Shown piece after piece: positions 1 through 7,835 of a DNA stretch of 16,575 nucleotides. The notes below the pieces were generated by a model. That model ran no database searches. It was given only the letters and a program-made list of their open reading frames with translations, and was not told where the DNA came from. Both the position numbers and the translations under genes were made by a program. Location: the NCBI GenBank assembly GCA_938014945.1, contig CALLQH010000057.1:1-16575 (forward strand), in the 5' to 3' direction. The DNA is from an uncultured bacterium. Its GTDB lineage: Bacteria; Pseudomonadota; Alphaproteobacteria; SP197. Numbering within the stretch: the first letter of the stretch is position 1; every line of letters begins with the position of its first letter.

Positions 1-1
1 A

Positions 2-568
2 CGCCACGGTATTGCCGCCGGTACGCCTGCGGTATCGGCCTTTCCGGTCGCTGCGGCCGAACAGCCCGACGCAGCGATCGACGCGGACGCCCTGCTTGCC
101 GAATGGCGAGAACTGAAGGACACGCACCACTTCCGGGCGATGATCGGCCGCCACGGTGCCGGACGCACCCAGGCCCTGCGCCTGGCGCGGGGCCGTTTCA
201 CCGACCGCGCCGGCAGCGATGCCCTGTTCCGTACACTCCAGGGCACCCATGCCCGAGGCGTGCCGATCATGGTGTTTCTCGCGAACCGCGGCATCGTGCA
301 GATACACAGCGGCGGCGTGGGCGCACCCCAGCGCAACGGCGGCTGGCTTGAGCTGACAGACCCGGAGTTCCACCTGCATGTGCGCGAGGCAGGGATCGCG
401 GAAAGCTGGGTCGTCACCAAGCCCACCAGCGACGGGCCGGTAACATCGCTGGAGCTCTATGACAGCGAGGGCCAGGCCATCCTCCAGCTCTTCGGCGTGC
501 GCAGCGAGGGCCAGGCCGAGAATCCCGCCTGGCAGAGCCTGGCCCACAGCGTGGTTGCAGCGTCGTGA
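2..568 (+). CDS. hmuS: HmuS heme-handling protein, C-terminal part (5' end outside window)
   Basis: This is the last 188 codons of a HmuS/ChuS/PhuS-family protein; the reading frame is open from the left edge, so the start lies outside the window. The family acts in the cytoplasm, taking heme from the HmuTUV importer and delivering or degrading it. Recognisable C-terminal-repeat motifs are the W-E-L-K-D-T-H-H-F stretch near the edge, QALRLARGRF, VPIMVFLANRGIVQIHSGGV, the DPEFHLHVRE segment, and ESWVVTKPTSDGPVTSLELY. The heme-ligand histidine of the family cannot be placed with confidence because the N-terminal half is missing. The stop codon overlaps the GTG start of hmuT (GTGA), which points to a translationally coupled operon. 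Family assignment is firm from the motifs; whether this copy degrades or only carries heme cannot be told. Confidence 0.93.
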   Translation, partial: RHGIAAGTPAVSAFPVAAAEQPDAAIDADALLAEWRELKDTHHFRAMIGRHGAGRTQALRLARGRFTDRAGSDALFRTLQGTHARGVPIMVFLANRGIVQIHSGGVGAPQRNGGWLELTDPEFHLHVREAGIAESWVVTKPTSDGPVTSLELYDSEGQAILQLFGVRSEGQAENPAWQSLAHSVVAAS

Positions 569-1446
569 AGCGCCTGACGGCAACCGTGCTGGCACTGGCG
601 CTGGCCGGCGTCAGCCAGCAGGCCGCAGCGGATTGCCCGGGCATCGATCCCGGCATGCGGCTGGTCTCGGTGGGCGGCGCGCTGACCGAAATCGTCTATG
701 CCCTGGGGGCCCAGGATCACCTTGTCGGTGTCGACACGACCAGCGTCTATCCGCCCGCGGCCGGCGACCTGCCCGATGTCGGCTATGTCCGCGCCCTGCC
801 GGCCGAGGGTGTGCTCTCGCTCGCCCCAACCCTGGTGATCGCCGAGGACGATGCCGGCCCCGCCGCGGTGCTGGAACAGATCCGCGCCACCGGCACGCCC
901 ATCGCCATCGTGCCCGACGACCACACCATCGAAGGCGCGGCGGCCAAGATCAAGACCGTGTCCGGGCTGCTGGGCTGTCCATCCGAGGGGGCGGCCATGG
1001 CGGCGGCGCTGCGCGATGAGGCAGCGGCACTGGCCCGGGAAGTGGCCAAGCTGGAAACGCACCCCGACGTTCTCTTCCTGCTCAGCATCGGCCAGGGAAC
1101 ACCCATGGGCGGCGGCGCCGAAACCTCCGCCGACGGCATCATCGCCCTGGCCGGCGGGCGCAACGCCCTTGCCGCCATGGAGGGTTACAAGCCGGTCTCG
1201 GCCGAGGCCGCCCTTGCGGCAGAGCCCGATGCCATCCTGCTCACCCGGGGTACCGTGGACGGCCTGGGCGGCATCGATGCGGTGCTCGCCATGCCCCAGA
1301 TCGCCCTGACGCAGGCGGGCCGCGACCGCCGGGTGATCGTGATGGACGGCCTGCTGCTGCTGGGCTTCGGACCGCGCACGGCACAGGCGGCGCGTGAACT
1401 GGCCCAGGCTCTGCACGGCGGGGCGATCGCCACCGTCCAGCCATGA
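565..1446 (+). CDS. hmuT: Periplasmic heme-binding protein HmuT
   Basis: A 293-residue substrate-binding protein of the FecB/BtuF fold (peripla_BP_2) that would deliver heme to the HmuUV transporter. Residues 1-22 form a signal peptide (KRLTATVLALALAG, then cleavage near QQAAA-DC). The mature protein opens with RLVSVGGALTEIVYALGA, typical of the family. The stretch DVGYVRALPAEGVLSLAP (about 71-88) is characteristic of HmuT/ShuT/PhuT; the tyrosine at residue 74 matches the position of the axial heme ligand known in those homologues. The GTG start overlaps the hmuS stop, and the TGA overlaps the ATG of hmuU. No clear Shine-Dalgarno sequence precedes the GTG, consistent with coupling to hmuS. 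A cysteine follows the signal peptide (residue 24), but no convincing lipobox surrounds it, so a soluble periplasmic form is more likely. Confidence 0.93.
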   Translation: MKRLTATVLALALAGVSQQAAADCPGIDPGMRLVSVGGALTEIVYALGAQDHLVGVDTTSVYPPAAGDLPDVGYVRALPAEGVLSLAPTLVIAEDDAGPAAVLEQIRATGTPIAIVPDDHTIEGAAAKIKTVSGLLGCPSEGAAMAAALRDEAAALAREVAKLETHPDVLFLLSIGQGTPMGGGAETSADGIIALAGGRNALAAMEGYKPVSAEAALAAEPDAILLTRGTVDGLGGIDAVLAMPQIALTQAGRDRRVIVMDGLLLLGFGPRTAQAARELAQALHGGAIATVQP

Positions 1447-2552
1447 GCGAGGCGAGTTTCGCCGCCTCGTACTGGTGGCGGCGCAGCCGCGCCGCCCGCC
1501 AGCGGGGCCTCACCCTTCTGGCCCTGGTATTCGGGGCGAGCTTCCTGCTTTCCATCGCCATCGGCGCGACCGACGTCGGCATGGCCGAGGCCCTGGCCTG
1601 GCTGTGGTCCCTGCTGCCCGTGAACGGTGAGGCGCCGGCCTCCGGGGCCCAGGCGGTGCTGCTGCAGATCCGCCTGCCACGCGCGCTGGCCGCCGCCGCT
1701 GTGGGGGCAGCACTGGGCATTTCCGGCGCCACCGTGCAGGGGCTGTTCCGAAACCCGCTGGCCGACCCCGGCCTGATCGGTATTTCCGGTGGCGCATCGC
1801 TGGCCGCCGTGGCGGCGATCGTCCTGGGCGGCAGCCTGCACGGTCTGCTGCCGCACGTCCTGCGGCCCTTTCTGCTGCCGCTGGCGGCCTTCGCGGGCAG
1901 CATCGTCGCAACCCTGCTGGTCTACCGCATCGCCGCCCTGCGCGACGACCTGGGCATCGCCGCCCTGCGCGACGACCTGGGCATCGCCGCCCTGCTGCTG
2001 GCGGGCATCGCCATCAACGCCATCGCCATGGCCGGTGTCGGTGTCTTCATCTTCATGAGCACCGACGACCAGCTGCGCAGCCTGAACTTCTGGATGCTGG
2101 GGAGTGTCGGCGGAACGACGTGGCAGACGCTGCTTCCCGCCCTGGTCCTGATGCTGCCGGCCTGTCTCCTGCTGCCGCGCCTGGCGCGAGCCCTGGACCT
2201 CTTCTCCATGGGCGAGCGGCAGGCCTGGCTTTCGGGTGTCGATACAAACCGGCTGCGCCGGCGCGCCGTGATCCTGGTTGCCCTGGCGGTGGGGGCAGCG
2301 GTCGCCATCTCCGGCACCATCGGCTTCATCGGCCTGGTCGTGCCGCATCTCGTGCGCCTGATGCTGGGGCCGGACCACCGCGGCGTTCTGGCGGGTTCCG
2401 CCCTGCTCGGCGCTGCTCTGCTGGGGGGCGCCGACATCCTGGCGCGCACCCTGGTGGTGCCCGCCGAACTGCCGATCGGCCTCGTCACCGCTCTGGTCGG
2501 CGGCCCGTTCTTCCTGTGGCTGCTGCTGCGGCGACGCGGCGGAGCGGTGTGA
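1443..2552 (+). CDS. hmuU: Heme ABC transporter permease HmuU
   Basis: A 369-residue FecCD-family inner-membrane permease, expected to form a homodimer with about ten transmembrane helices per subunit and to pass heme from HmuT into the cytoplasm. Family signatures are GISGATVQGLFRNPLADP after TM2, LLLAGIAINAIAMAGVGV, FWMLGSVGGTTWQ, AISGTIGFIGLVVPHLVRL, and the C-terminal LPIGLVTALVGGPFF. It overlaps hmuT and hmuV by ATGA junctions. The odd feature is an exact tandem duplication of nine residues (IAALRDDLG at 163-171 and 172-180) in what should be the TM4-TM5 loop; related permeases have a single short charged loop here. The frame is preserved, so the protein should still be made. The loop is not the cytoplasmic coupling loop that contacts the ATPase, so function may be retained; that is inference. 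Confidence 0.93.
   Translation: MSEASFAASYWWRRSRAARQRGLTLLALVFGASFLLSIAIGATDVGMAEALAWLWSLLPVNGEAPASGAQAVLLQIRLPRALAAAAVGAALGISGATVQGLFRNPLADPGLIGISGGASLAAVAAIVLGGSLHGLLPHVLRPFLLPLAAFAGSIVATLLVYRIAALRDDLGIAALRDDLGIAALLLAGIAINAIAMAGVGVFIFMSTDDQLRSLNFWMLGSVGGTTWQTLLPALVLMLPACLLLPRLARALDLFSMGERQAWLSGVDTNRLRRRAVILVALAVGAAVAISGTIGFIGLVVPHLVRLMLGPDHRGVLAGSALLGAALLGGADILARTLVVPAELPIGLVTALVGGPFFLWLLLRRRGGAV
1929..1994 (+). repeat. 27-bp exact tandem duplication inside hmuU
   Basis: Two perfect copies of a 27-bp unit lie at 1929-1955 and 1956-1982. The first 12 bases of the unit recur at 1983-1994, giving about 2.4 copies. The unit encodes IAALRDDLG and keeps the frame. No second change separates the copies, so the event is recent or the locus is prone to replication slippage. 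An assembly artefact is possible but less likely for so short a repeat. Confidence 0.95.
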
Positions 2553-3334
2553 TGCTGGCCCTGCGGCAGGCAAGCTACCGGATCGGCGCGGCAACTCTGG
2601 CCGATGGCATCGACCTCGCCCTGCGTCCGGGCGAGGTGACCGCGCTGGTCGGGCCCAACGGCGCGGGCAAATCGACCATCCTGCGCCTGCTGGCGGGCGA
2701 GATCGCGCCGACCAGCGGCCATGCCGAACTCGACGGCATGCCCATCGCCGCCATGGATGCCGCGACACTGGCCCGGCGCCGCGCCGTGCTTCCCCAGCAC
2801 ACCGTGACAAGCTTCGGCTTCGATGCCCTGGCCATCGTTCTGATGGGCCGTCACGAGCCCGCCGGGGCAAGCGCGGGGGCCGCCGACGCGGCGGACGGCG
2901 CCCTGGCGGTGATGGACGAACTGGGCGTTGCCCACCTTGCCCACCGCGACATCCGCACCCTTTCGGGCGGCGAACAGCAGCGGGTGCATCTGGCGCGTAC
3001 CTTGTGGCAGGTGCGCGCCGCACCCGACAACCACCTGCTGCTGGACGAACCGACCAGCAGCCTGGACATCGCCCACCAGTTCGACGCGCTGGAGGCCGCC
3101 CGCGCCGAAGCGCGCCGCGGCACGGCGGTGCTGGTGGTGCTCCACGACCTCAATCTCGCCGCGTGCTTCGCCGACAGCATCGCGGTCGCCAAGGCCGGCC
3201 GCATCGTTGCCCATGGCACGGCAGGCGATGTTCTGGAGCCCGAAGCCATCGCTGCCTGGTTCGGCGTGCGTGCCCTTGTCGCCCCCCATCCGGCAGGCGA
3301 AGGGCCGATGGTGGTGTTCTGCGGGCGTTCCTGA
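2552..3334 (+). CDS. hmuV: Heme ABC transporter ATP-binding protein HmuV
   Basis: A 260-residue cytoplasmic ATPase that powers heme import through HmuU. It contains a complete nucleotide-binding domain: Walker A GPNGAGKST (34-42), Q-loop glutamine in VLPQHT (residue 82), signature LSGGEQQR (137-144), Walker B LLLDEP (162-167) and the switch histidine in VVLHDLNLA (residue 198). The sequence between signature and Walker B includes the QVRAAPDN insertion often seen in HmuV. The start was set at the ATG overlapping the hmuU stop, because GGAG sits seven bases upstream and the protein then begins at the usual family position; the open frame continues upstream only as a shadow of hmuU. It is the last gene of the heme block; 69 bases separate it from the lptF start chosen here. 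Confidence 0.94.
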   Translation: MLALRQASYRIGAATLADGIDLALRPGEVTALVGPNGAGKSTILRLLAGEIAPTSGHAELDGMPIAAMDAATLARRRAVLPQHTVTSFGFDALAIVLMGRHEPAGASAGAADAADGALAVMDELGVAHLAHRDIRTLSGGEQQRVHLARTLWQVRAAPDNHLLLDEPTSSLDIAHQFDALEAARAEARRGTAVLVVLHDLNLAACFADSIAVAKAGRIVAHGTAGDVLEPEAIAAWFGVRALVAPHPAGEGPMVVFCGRS

Positions 3335-3403
3335 GACGAAAAGCGACGCACACAAGTGCTCTCGTGCTGGCCTGAGCGGCGGCTTCACGGCATAGTGCCG
3401 CCC

Positions 3404-4519
3404 GTGCGGCAGCATACGGCATACATCCTCAAGATCCTGACCGGCACCGCGGCGATGATCGCGGTCGCGCTGGCTGGAGTGGTGTGGCTGTCGCAGTCCC
3501 TGCGCTTTCTCGATTTCATCATCAACAAGGGGCTTTCGGTCCTCAGTTTCCTGCGCCTGACCGTGCTGCTCCTGCCAACCGTATTCTCGGTGATCCTTCC
3601 CGTGGCCGTGCTCTGTGCCGTGATCTACAGCTACAACCGCCTGATCGCCGACCGCGAGCTGGTGGTGATGCGCGCCGTGGGCCTGTCTCCCTGGGATCTG
3701 GCCAAGCCTGCCCTGCTGCTCGCCCTGGCGGTGAGCGCCATAGGTTATGCCAACACGCTCTACCTGATGCCGGCCGGTTTCCGCGCCTTCAAGGACCAGC
3801 AGGTGACCCTGCGCGAGGATTTCAGCCACGTTCTGCTGCAGGAGGGCATGTTCAACAACCTGGGCGACGAACTGGTGGTCTATGTCCGCTCGCGTGAAAC
3901 CAACGGCACCCTGCACGGCATCCTGGTGCACGACACCCACGATCCCACGCTGGCCGTGACCATGATGGCCGAGACAGGCGCTCTGGTGAACGGACCCGCC
4001 GGGCCGGTCTTCCTCATGAACAACGGCAACCGCCAGGAAGTGCGCATCGAGGACCGGGCGCTGCGCATGCTCTACTTCGACAGCTATTCGCTCGATCTTT
4101 CGCCGCTGACCGAGCAGTCCGGCGACCGCTACCGCGAGCCCAAGGAACGCTTTCTGCACGAGCTGTGGCGCAAGCCGGTGGATGCCAGCGAAGAGGAACA
4201 CCGCGCCGAACTGCTGGCCGAGGTCCACCGCCGCCTGGTGGCTCCCCTGAATGCCATTCCTCTGGCCCTGATCGGCGTTGCGGCGATGCTTTCGGGCGAG
4301 TTCAACCGACGCCGGCAATGGCCGCGCATCGCGGCCGGCACTGTGGCGGGTCTCATTTACATCGGCCTCGCCTATACGCTGGCCGGGCTGCTCAACAAGA
4401 ACCCCATCATGGTGCCCTTCTATTACGCCCTGCCGCTGGTAACGAGCGTACTGGCCCTGTTCACCATGGGGCGCGAGCGGCTGCCGCGGTTGCTGCGCCG
4501 CCGCCCCGGCCTGGCCTGA
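3404..4519 (+). CDS. lptF: LPS export ABC transporter permease LptF
   Basis: A YjgP/YjgQ-family inner-membrane subunit of the LptB2FG complex, which extracts LPS from the inner membrane and passes it to the LptC-LptA bridge. The expected layout is visible: TM1 near ILKILTGTAAMIAVALAG, a helix pair around VLLLPTVFSVILPVAVLC, TM3 at ALLLALAVSAIGYANT, a periplasmic beta-jellyroll-like domain (middle of the protein, with DELVVYVRSRETNG), and three C-terminal helices. The segment YNRLIADRELVVMRAVGLSPW is the family's cytoplasmic coupling region. The start is uncertain: GTG codons at 3356, 3395 and 3404 are all in frame and none has a good Shine-Dalgarno sequence. I prefer 3404 (371 residues) because the family normally begins only a few residues before the YIL segment of TM1. 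The gene precedes lptG by 10 bases. Confidence 0.9.
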   Translation: MRQHTAYILKILTGTAAMIAVALAGVVWLSQSLRFLDFIINKGLSVLSFLRLTVLLLPTVFSVILPVAVLCAVIYSYNRLIADRELVVMRAVGLSPWDLAKPALLLALAVSAIGYANTLYLMPAGFRAFKDQQVTLREDFSHVLLQEGMFNNLGDELVVYVRSRETNGTLHGILVHDTHDPTLAVTMMAETGALVNGPAGPVFLMNNGNRQEVRIEDRALRMLYFDSYSLDLSPLTEQSGDRYREPKERFLHELWRKPVDASEEEHRAELLAEVHRRLVAPLNAIPLALIGVAAMLSGEFNRRRQWPRIAAGTVAGLIYIGLAYTLAGLLNKNPIMVPFYYALPLVTSVLALFTMGRERLPRLLRRRPGLA

Positions 4520-4529
4520 GCGGGGCATC

Positions 4530-5624
4530 ATGCATCTTTCCTTCACGCTCTCGCGCTACATCGCGCGGCGCTTCCTGACTTCCATCGGCATGGTTTTCCT
4601 GGTCCTCGTCGGTGTCGCCTTTCTGATCGACGTCATCAACCTTGGCGACCGGGCGGCATCGCGCGAGGGCACCGACTTCGCCGTCGTCATGGGCATGGCC
4701 CTGCTGCGCCTGCCCTTCATCGCCCAGAAGGTGCTGCCCTTTGCCGTGCTGTTCGGCACCATGCTGACCTACATCTGGCTGACGCGGACCAACGAACTGA
4801 TCGTGACGCGCGCAGCGGGCGTCTCTGCCTGGCAGTTCCTGCTGCCCTCGCTGGCCCTGGCCGGGCTGATCGGCGTCTTCGTCATCACCGTGTTCAGCCC
4901 CCTTTCCTCGGCAATGATCGCGCGCTTCGAGCGCATGGAGGCTGAGTACCTGCGCGGCCAGGAGAGCCTGCTCTCCGTCTCGCCCGGCGGCCTGTGGCTG
5001 CGCGAGGGCAACAGCGAACGCCAGTATGTCATCCACGCTTCGCAGGTGACCGAAAGCGGCGCGGACCTCCATGACGTCATCATCTTCGCCTTCGAGGGCG
5101 AGGACCGCTTCGTCGAGCGGATCGACGCGACCGATGCCGTGCTGCGCGAGGGGTACTGGGATCTCGACAACGTGCTGATCACGCGCCCGGATACGACCGC
5201 CGAGCGCCTCAACCAGCTCGACGTACCCACGGAGATGACCCTGCATCGCATTCAGGACAGCTTCGCCTCGCCCGAGACCATGTCGTTCTGGGAATTGCCC
5301 GCATTCATCAAGACCATGGAGGACGCCGGCTTCTCGGCCCTGCGCCACCGCATCCACTGGTATTCGATCCTGGCCGTGCCGCTGCTGCTGTCGGCCATGG
5401 TTCTGGTGGCCGCCACCTTCAGCCTGCGTCTGACCCGGCGAGGCCGCCTGGGCCTCTTCGTCCTTGCGGGCCTGGGCTCGGGTTTCATGCTGTATTTCAT
5501 CTCGGATGTCTCGCTGGCGCTGGGCATGTCCGGCAGCCTGCCGCCGATCCTTTCGGCATGGGCGCCGGGCACCATCTTCGCCATGCTGGGCAGCGCCCTG
5601 CTCTTCCACCTGGAGGACGGCTGA
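4530..5624 (+). CDS. lptG: LPS export ABC transporter permease LptG
   Basis: A 364-residue partner of LptF in the LptB2FG exporter. It starts LSRYIARRFLTSIGMVFLVL, the standard N-terminal amphipathic and TM1 region, then has the coupling region TMLTYIWLTRTNELIVTRAAGVSAW, a periplasmic domain (about 130-270, including SPGGLWLREG), and three C-terminal helices ending in AWAPGTIFAMLGSALLF. The SAWAPG motif near the end is typical of LptG rather than LptF. It begins 10 bases after the lptF stop and overlaps lptD by an ATGA junction (TGATGG context), so lptF, lptG and lptD are probably co-transcribed. The ATPase LptB is not in this window. Length and topology match the family and nothing appears truncated. 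Confidence 0.93.
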   Translation: MHLSFTLSRYIARRFLTSIGMVFLVLVGVAFLIDVINLGDRAASREGTDFAVVMGMALLRLPFIAQKVLPFAVLFGTMLTYIWLTRTNELIVTRAAGVSAWQFLLPSLALAGLIGVFVITVFSPLSSAMIARFERMEAEYLRGQESLLSVSPGGLWLREGNSERQYVIHASQVTESGADLHDVIIFAFEGEDRFVERIDATDAVLREGYWDLDNVLITRPDTTAERLNQLDVPTEMTLHRIQDSFASPETMSFWELPAFIKTMEDAGFSALRHRIHWYSILAVPLLLSAMVLVAATFSLRLTRRGRLGLFVLAGLGSGFMLYFISDVSLALGMSGSLPPILSAWAPGTIFAMLGSALLFHLEDG

Positions 5625-7762
5625 TGGGCCGCCTGCTCATCGCCCTGCTGGCCTTCGTTCTGCTGCTGCCCGCCGCCGCGCGCGCGCAGGAGCCGCTCTT
5701 TGCGCCCGACGGCGTGGTGATGCAGGCCGACAGCCTGCGCTACGACCAGGACACCGGCGTCGTCACGGCCAGCGGCAATGTCGAGATGGCCCATGCAGGG
5801 CGCATCCTGCAGGCCGATGCGGTGAGCTACAACGAACAGGCCGATCTGGTTTCGGCGTCGGGCAACGTCGTGCTGCTGGAGCCGACGGGCGAAGTGGTGT
5901 TTGCCGAGTACGCCGAACTGACCGGCGACCTGCGCGAGGGCGCGATCAGCGGCATTCGCGTGCTGATGGCCCAGAACGCCCGCTTTGCCGCCAACGGCGC
6001 GCGGCGCATCGACGGTCGCATCACCGACATGGCCAAGGCGATCTACAGCTCCTGCGACCTGTGCGAGGATGACCCCACCGCAGCACCGCTCTGGCAGATC
6101 AAGGCCGCCCGTGTCGTGCACGACCAGGCCCTGCACGACATCATCTATTACAATGCGCAGTTCGAGGTGTACGGCTATCCCGTGTTCTGGACGCCCTACA
6201 TGCGCACGCCCGATCCCACGGTCGAGCGGCGCTCGGGCTTCCTGACGCCAAGCTACGGCTCCTCCAGCATCCTGGGTTTCACGCTGAAGGTTCCCTATTA
6301 CTGGAACATCTCGCCCAGCAAGGACGCCACGATCACCCCCTTCATCACCGGCGATGAAGGCCTGGTGATGATCGGTCAGTACCGCGAGCGCACGCAGACC
6401 GGCATCTACACCCTGAACGGCTCGATCACGCGCGCCGATCCGCTGGGCCCCAGCGGCGAAGAGACCGGCAGCAAGAAGTGGCGCGGTTTCGTCAAGGCCG
6501 ACGGCATCTGGCACCCGGACAGCACCTGGCAGTACGGCTTCGACATCTACCGCGCCTCCGACGACAACTATCTGTCGCGCTACGACTTCGACAATGCCGA
6601 TACCCTGACCAGCCAGGTCTTCGTCGAGGGATTCCACGACCGCAGCTACGCATCGGCCTTTGCCTATGCCTTCCAGGGGTTGCGCGCAGACGACGAGCCC
6701 GGCGACACGCCGCTGGTCGCCCCGCTGATCGACTATCAGCTGGTCAGCGACCCCAACGACGCCGGCGGATTCATCACCATCGACGCCAATGCCATGTCGC
6801 TTTCGCGCAGCGACAACACCGACAGCCGCCGCCTGACCCTGAAGGTTGCCCATGAACAGCCCTGGGTGAGCGACAGCGGGCATGTCCTGATCTTCCGGGA
6901 ATCCCTGCGCGGCGACGCCTATCAGGTCAACGATGTGCAGATTTCGGGCCAGCAGCCCTATTCGGGCTTTGTCGGGCGCCTGATTCCCCAGGCCTCGGCC
7001 GAGTGGCGCTATCCCATGGTGCGCCAGAGCGGGACGATGCAGCAGCTTGTCGAACCCATCGTCATGACGGTGATCAGCCCCAACGGCGGCAACGACGACC
7101 GTATTCCCAACGAGGACAGCCAGGAATTCGAGTTCGACGAGGTCAATCTGTTCAATGCCAACCGGTTCCCGGGCTATGACCGCGTCGAGGGCGGCCTGCG
7201 CGTCAACTACGGCCTGCGCATGGGTGTCTTCGGCTTCGGCGGAGGGCGCAGCGAGCTGATGGTCGGGCAGGTCTGGCATGCTCGCACCGACAGCACGTTC
7301 GAGCCCGAGACCGGCCTGGACGGCCACTTCTCCGATTACGTCGGCCGCATCCTGATCGCACCCACCAGCTACTTCGACATGGCCATGCGCTTCCGCATTG
7401 ACCGTGAAGATCTCACCATGCGGCGCAACGAGCTGAACTTCGGCATCGGACCGGAATCCCTGCGCTTCGACACGAGCTACGTGCAGTTGCGCGACCCCTC
7501 CCCGGATGTCGTCGATACCACCGGCGAACGCGAGCAGATCGCCTTCACCGTCTCGGCCAAGCCCTGGGAAAACTGGACGGTGCGCGCCGAATGGCGCCAG
7601 GACCTGACCGGCGAGGGCACCATCAACTATGGCGGCACCCTGGTCTATGAGGACGAATGCGTGCAGTTCACCGGCCAGCTTGAACGGCGCTTCACCGATG
7701 ACGGCTTCAACATTCCCGAAACGATCTTCCTGTTCAGCGTGAAGCTGAAGACCCTTGGCTGA
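5624..7762 (+). CDS. lptD: Outer-membrane LPS assembly protein LptD
   Basis: A 712-residue LptD/OstA/Imp homologue, the outer-membrane beta-barrel that with LptE inserts LPS into the outer leaflet. A signal peptide covers residues 1-21 (LLIALLAFVLLLPAAARA). Next comes the periplasmic OstA-like domain, with VVMQADSLRYDQDTGVVTAS and GRILQADAVSYNEQADLV, which receives LPS from LptA. The barrel domain follows, starting around VFWTPYMRTPDP and RRSGFLTPSYG. Cysteines occur at 144 and 147 (CDLC) and at 679, fewer than the four of E. coli LptD. The barrel ends in SVKLKTLG rather than a terminal phenylalanine. The start is the ATG overlapping the lptG stop, with a strong GGAGG seven bases upstream. 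SurA, encoded next, is a known chaperone for LptD folding. Confidence 0.95.
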   Translation: MGRLLIALLAFVLLLPAAARAQEPLFAPDGVVMQADSLRYDQDTGVVTASGNVEMAHAGRILQADAVSYNEQADLVSASGNVVLLEPTGEVVFAEYAELTGDLREGAISGIRVLMAQNARFAANGARRIDGRITDMAKAIYSSCDLCEDDPTAAPLWQIKAARVVHDQALHDIIYYNAQFEVYGYPVFWTPYMRTPDPTVERRSGFLTPSYGSSSILGFTLKVPYYWNISPSKDATITPFITGDEGLVMIGQYRERTQTGIYTLNGSITRADPLGPSGEETGSKKWRGFVKADGIWHPDSTWQYGFDIYRASDDNYLSRYDFDNADTLTSQVFVEGFHDRSYASAFAYAFQGLRADDEPGDTPLVAPLIDYQLVSDPNDAGGFITIDANAMSLSRSDNTDSRRLTLKVAHEQPWVSDSGHVLIFRESLRGDAYQVNDVQISGQQPYSGFVGRLIPQASAEWRYPMVRQSGTMQQLVEPIVMTVISPNGGNDDRIPNEDSQEFEFDEVNLFNANRFPGYDRVEGGLRVNYGLRMGVFGFGGGRSELMVGQVWHARTDSTFEPETGLDGHFSDYVGRILIAPTSYFDMAMRFRIDREDLTMRRNELNFGIGPESLRFDTSYVQLRDPSPDVVDTTGEREQIAFTVSAKPWENWTVRAEWRQDLTGEGTINYGGTLVYEDECVQFTGQLERRFTDDGFNIPETIFLFSVKLKTLG

Positions 7763-7835
7763 GCCCTATTTGCTGGCCCCGGTGAACTGCCTTGATTTCG
7801 CCGCCTGTCTCTTTCATGGTCCGCCTTCCTAGGGG

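Noticed and set aside
457..1416. Long minus-strand open frame opposite hmuS/hmuT
   Set aside because: Low-complexity composition typical of antisense reading in GC-rich coding DNA; the plus-strand HmuS and HmuT motifs are clear.
2120..2551. Upstream extension of the hmuV open frame
   Set aside because: It overlaps hmuU out of frame and is proline- and arginine-rich; HmuV homology starts at the ATG at 2552.
3378..3402. GGCGGC/GCCGCC inverted repeat just ahead of lptF
   Set aside because: Short, 13-base loop and GC-only, so expected by chance in this composition; no T-run.
1185..4546. Two very long minus-strand open frames (612 and 874 codons) opposite hmuU-hmuV-lptF
   Set aside because: They are shadows of recognised plus-strand genes, with runs of R, Q, G and A and no family motifs.
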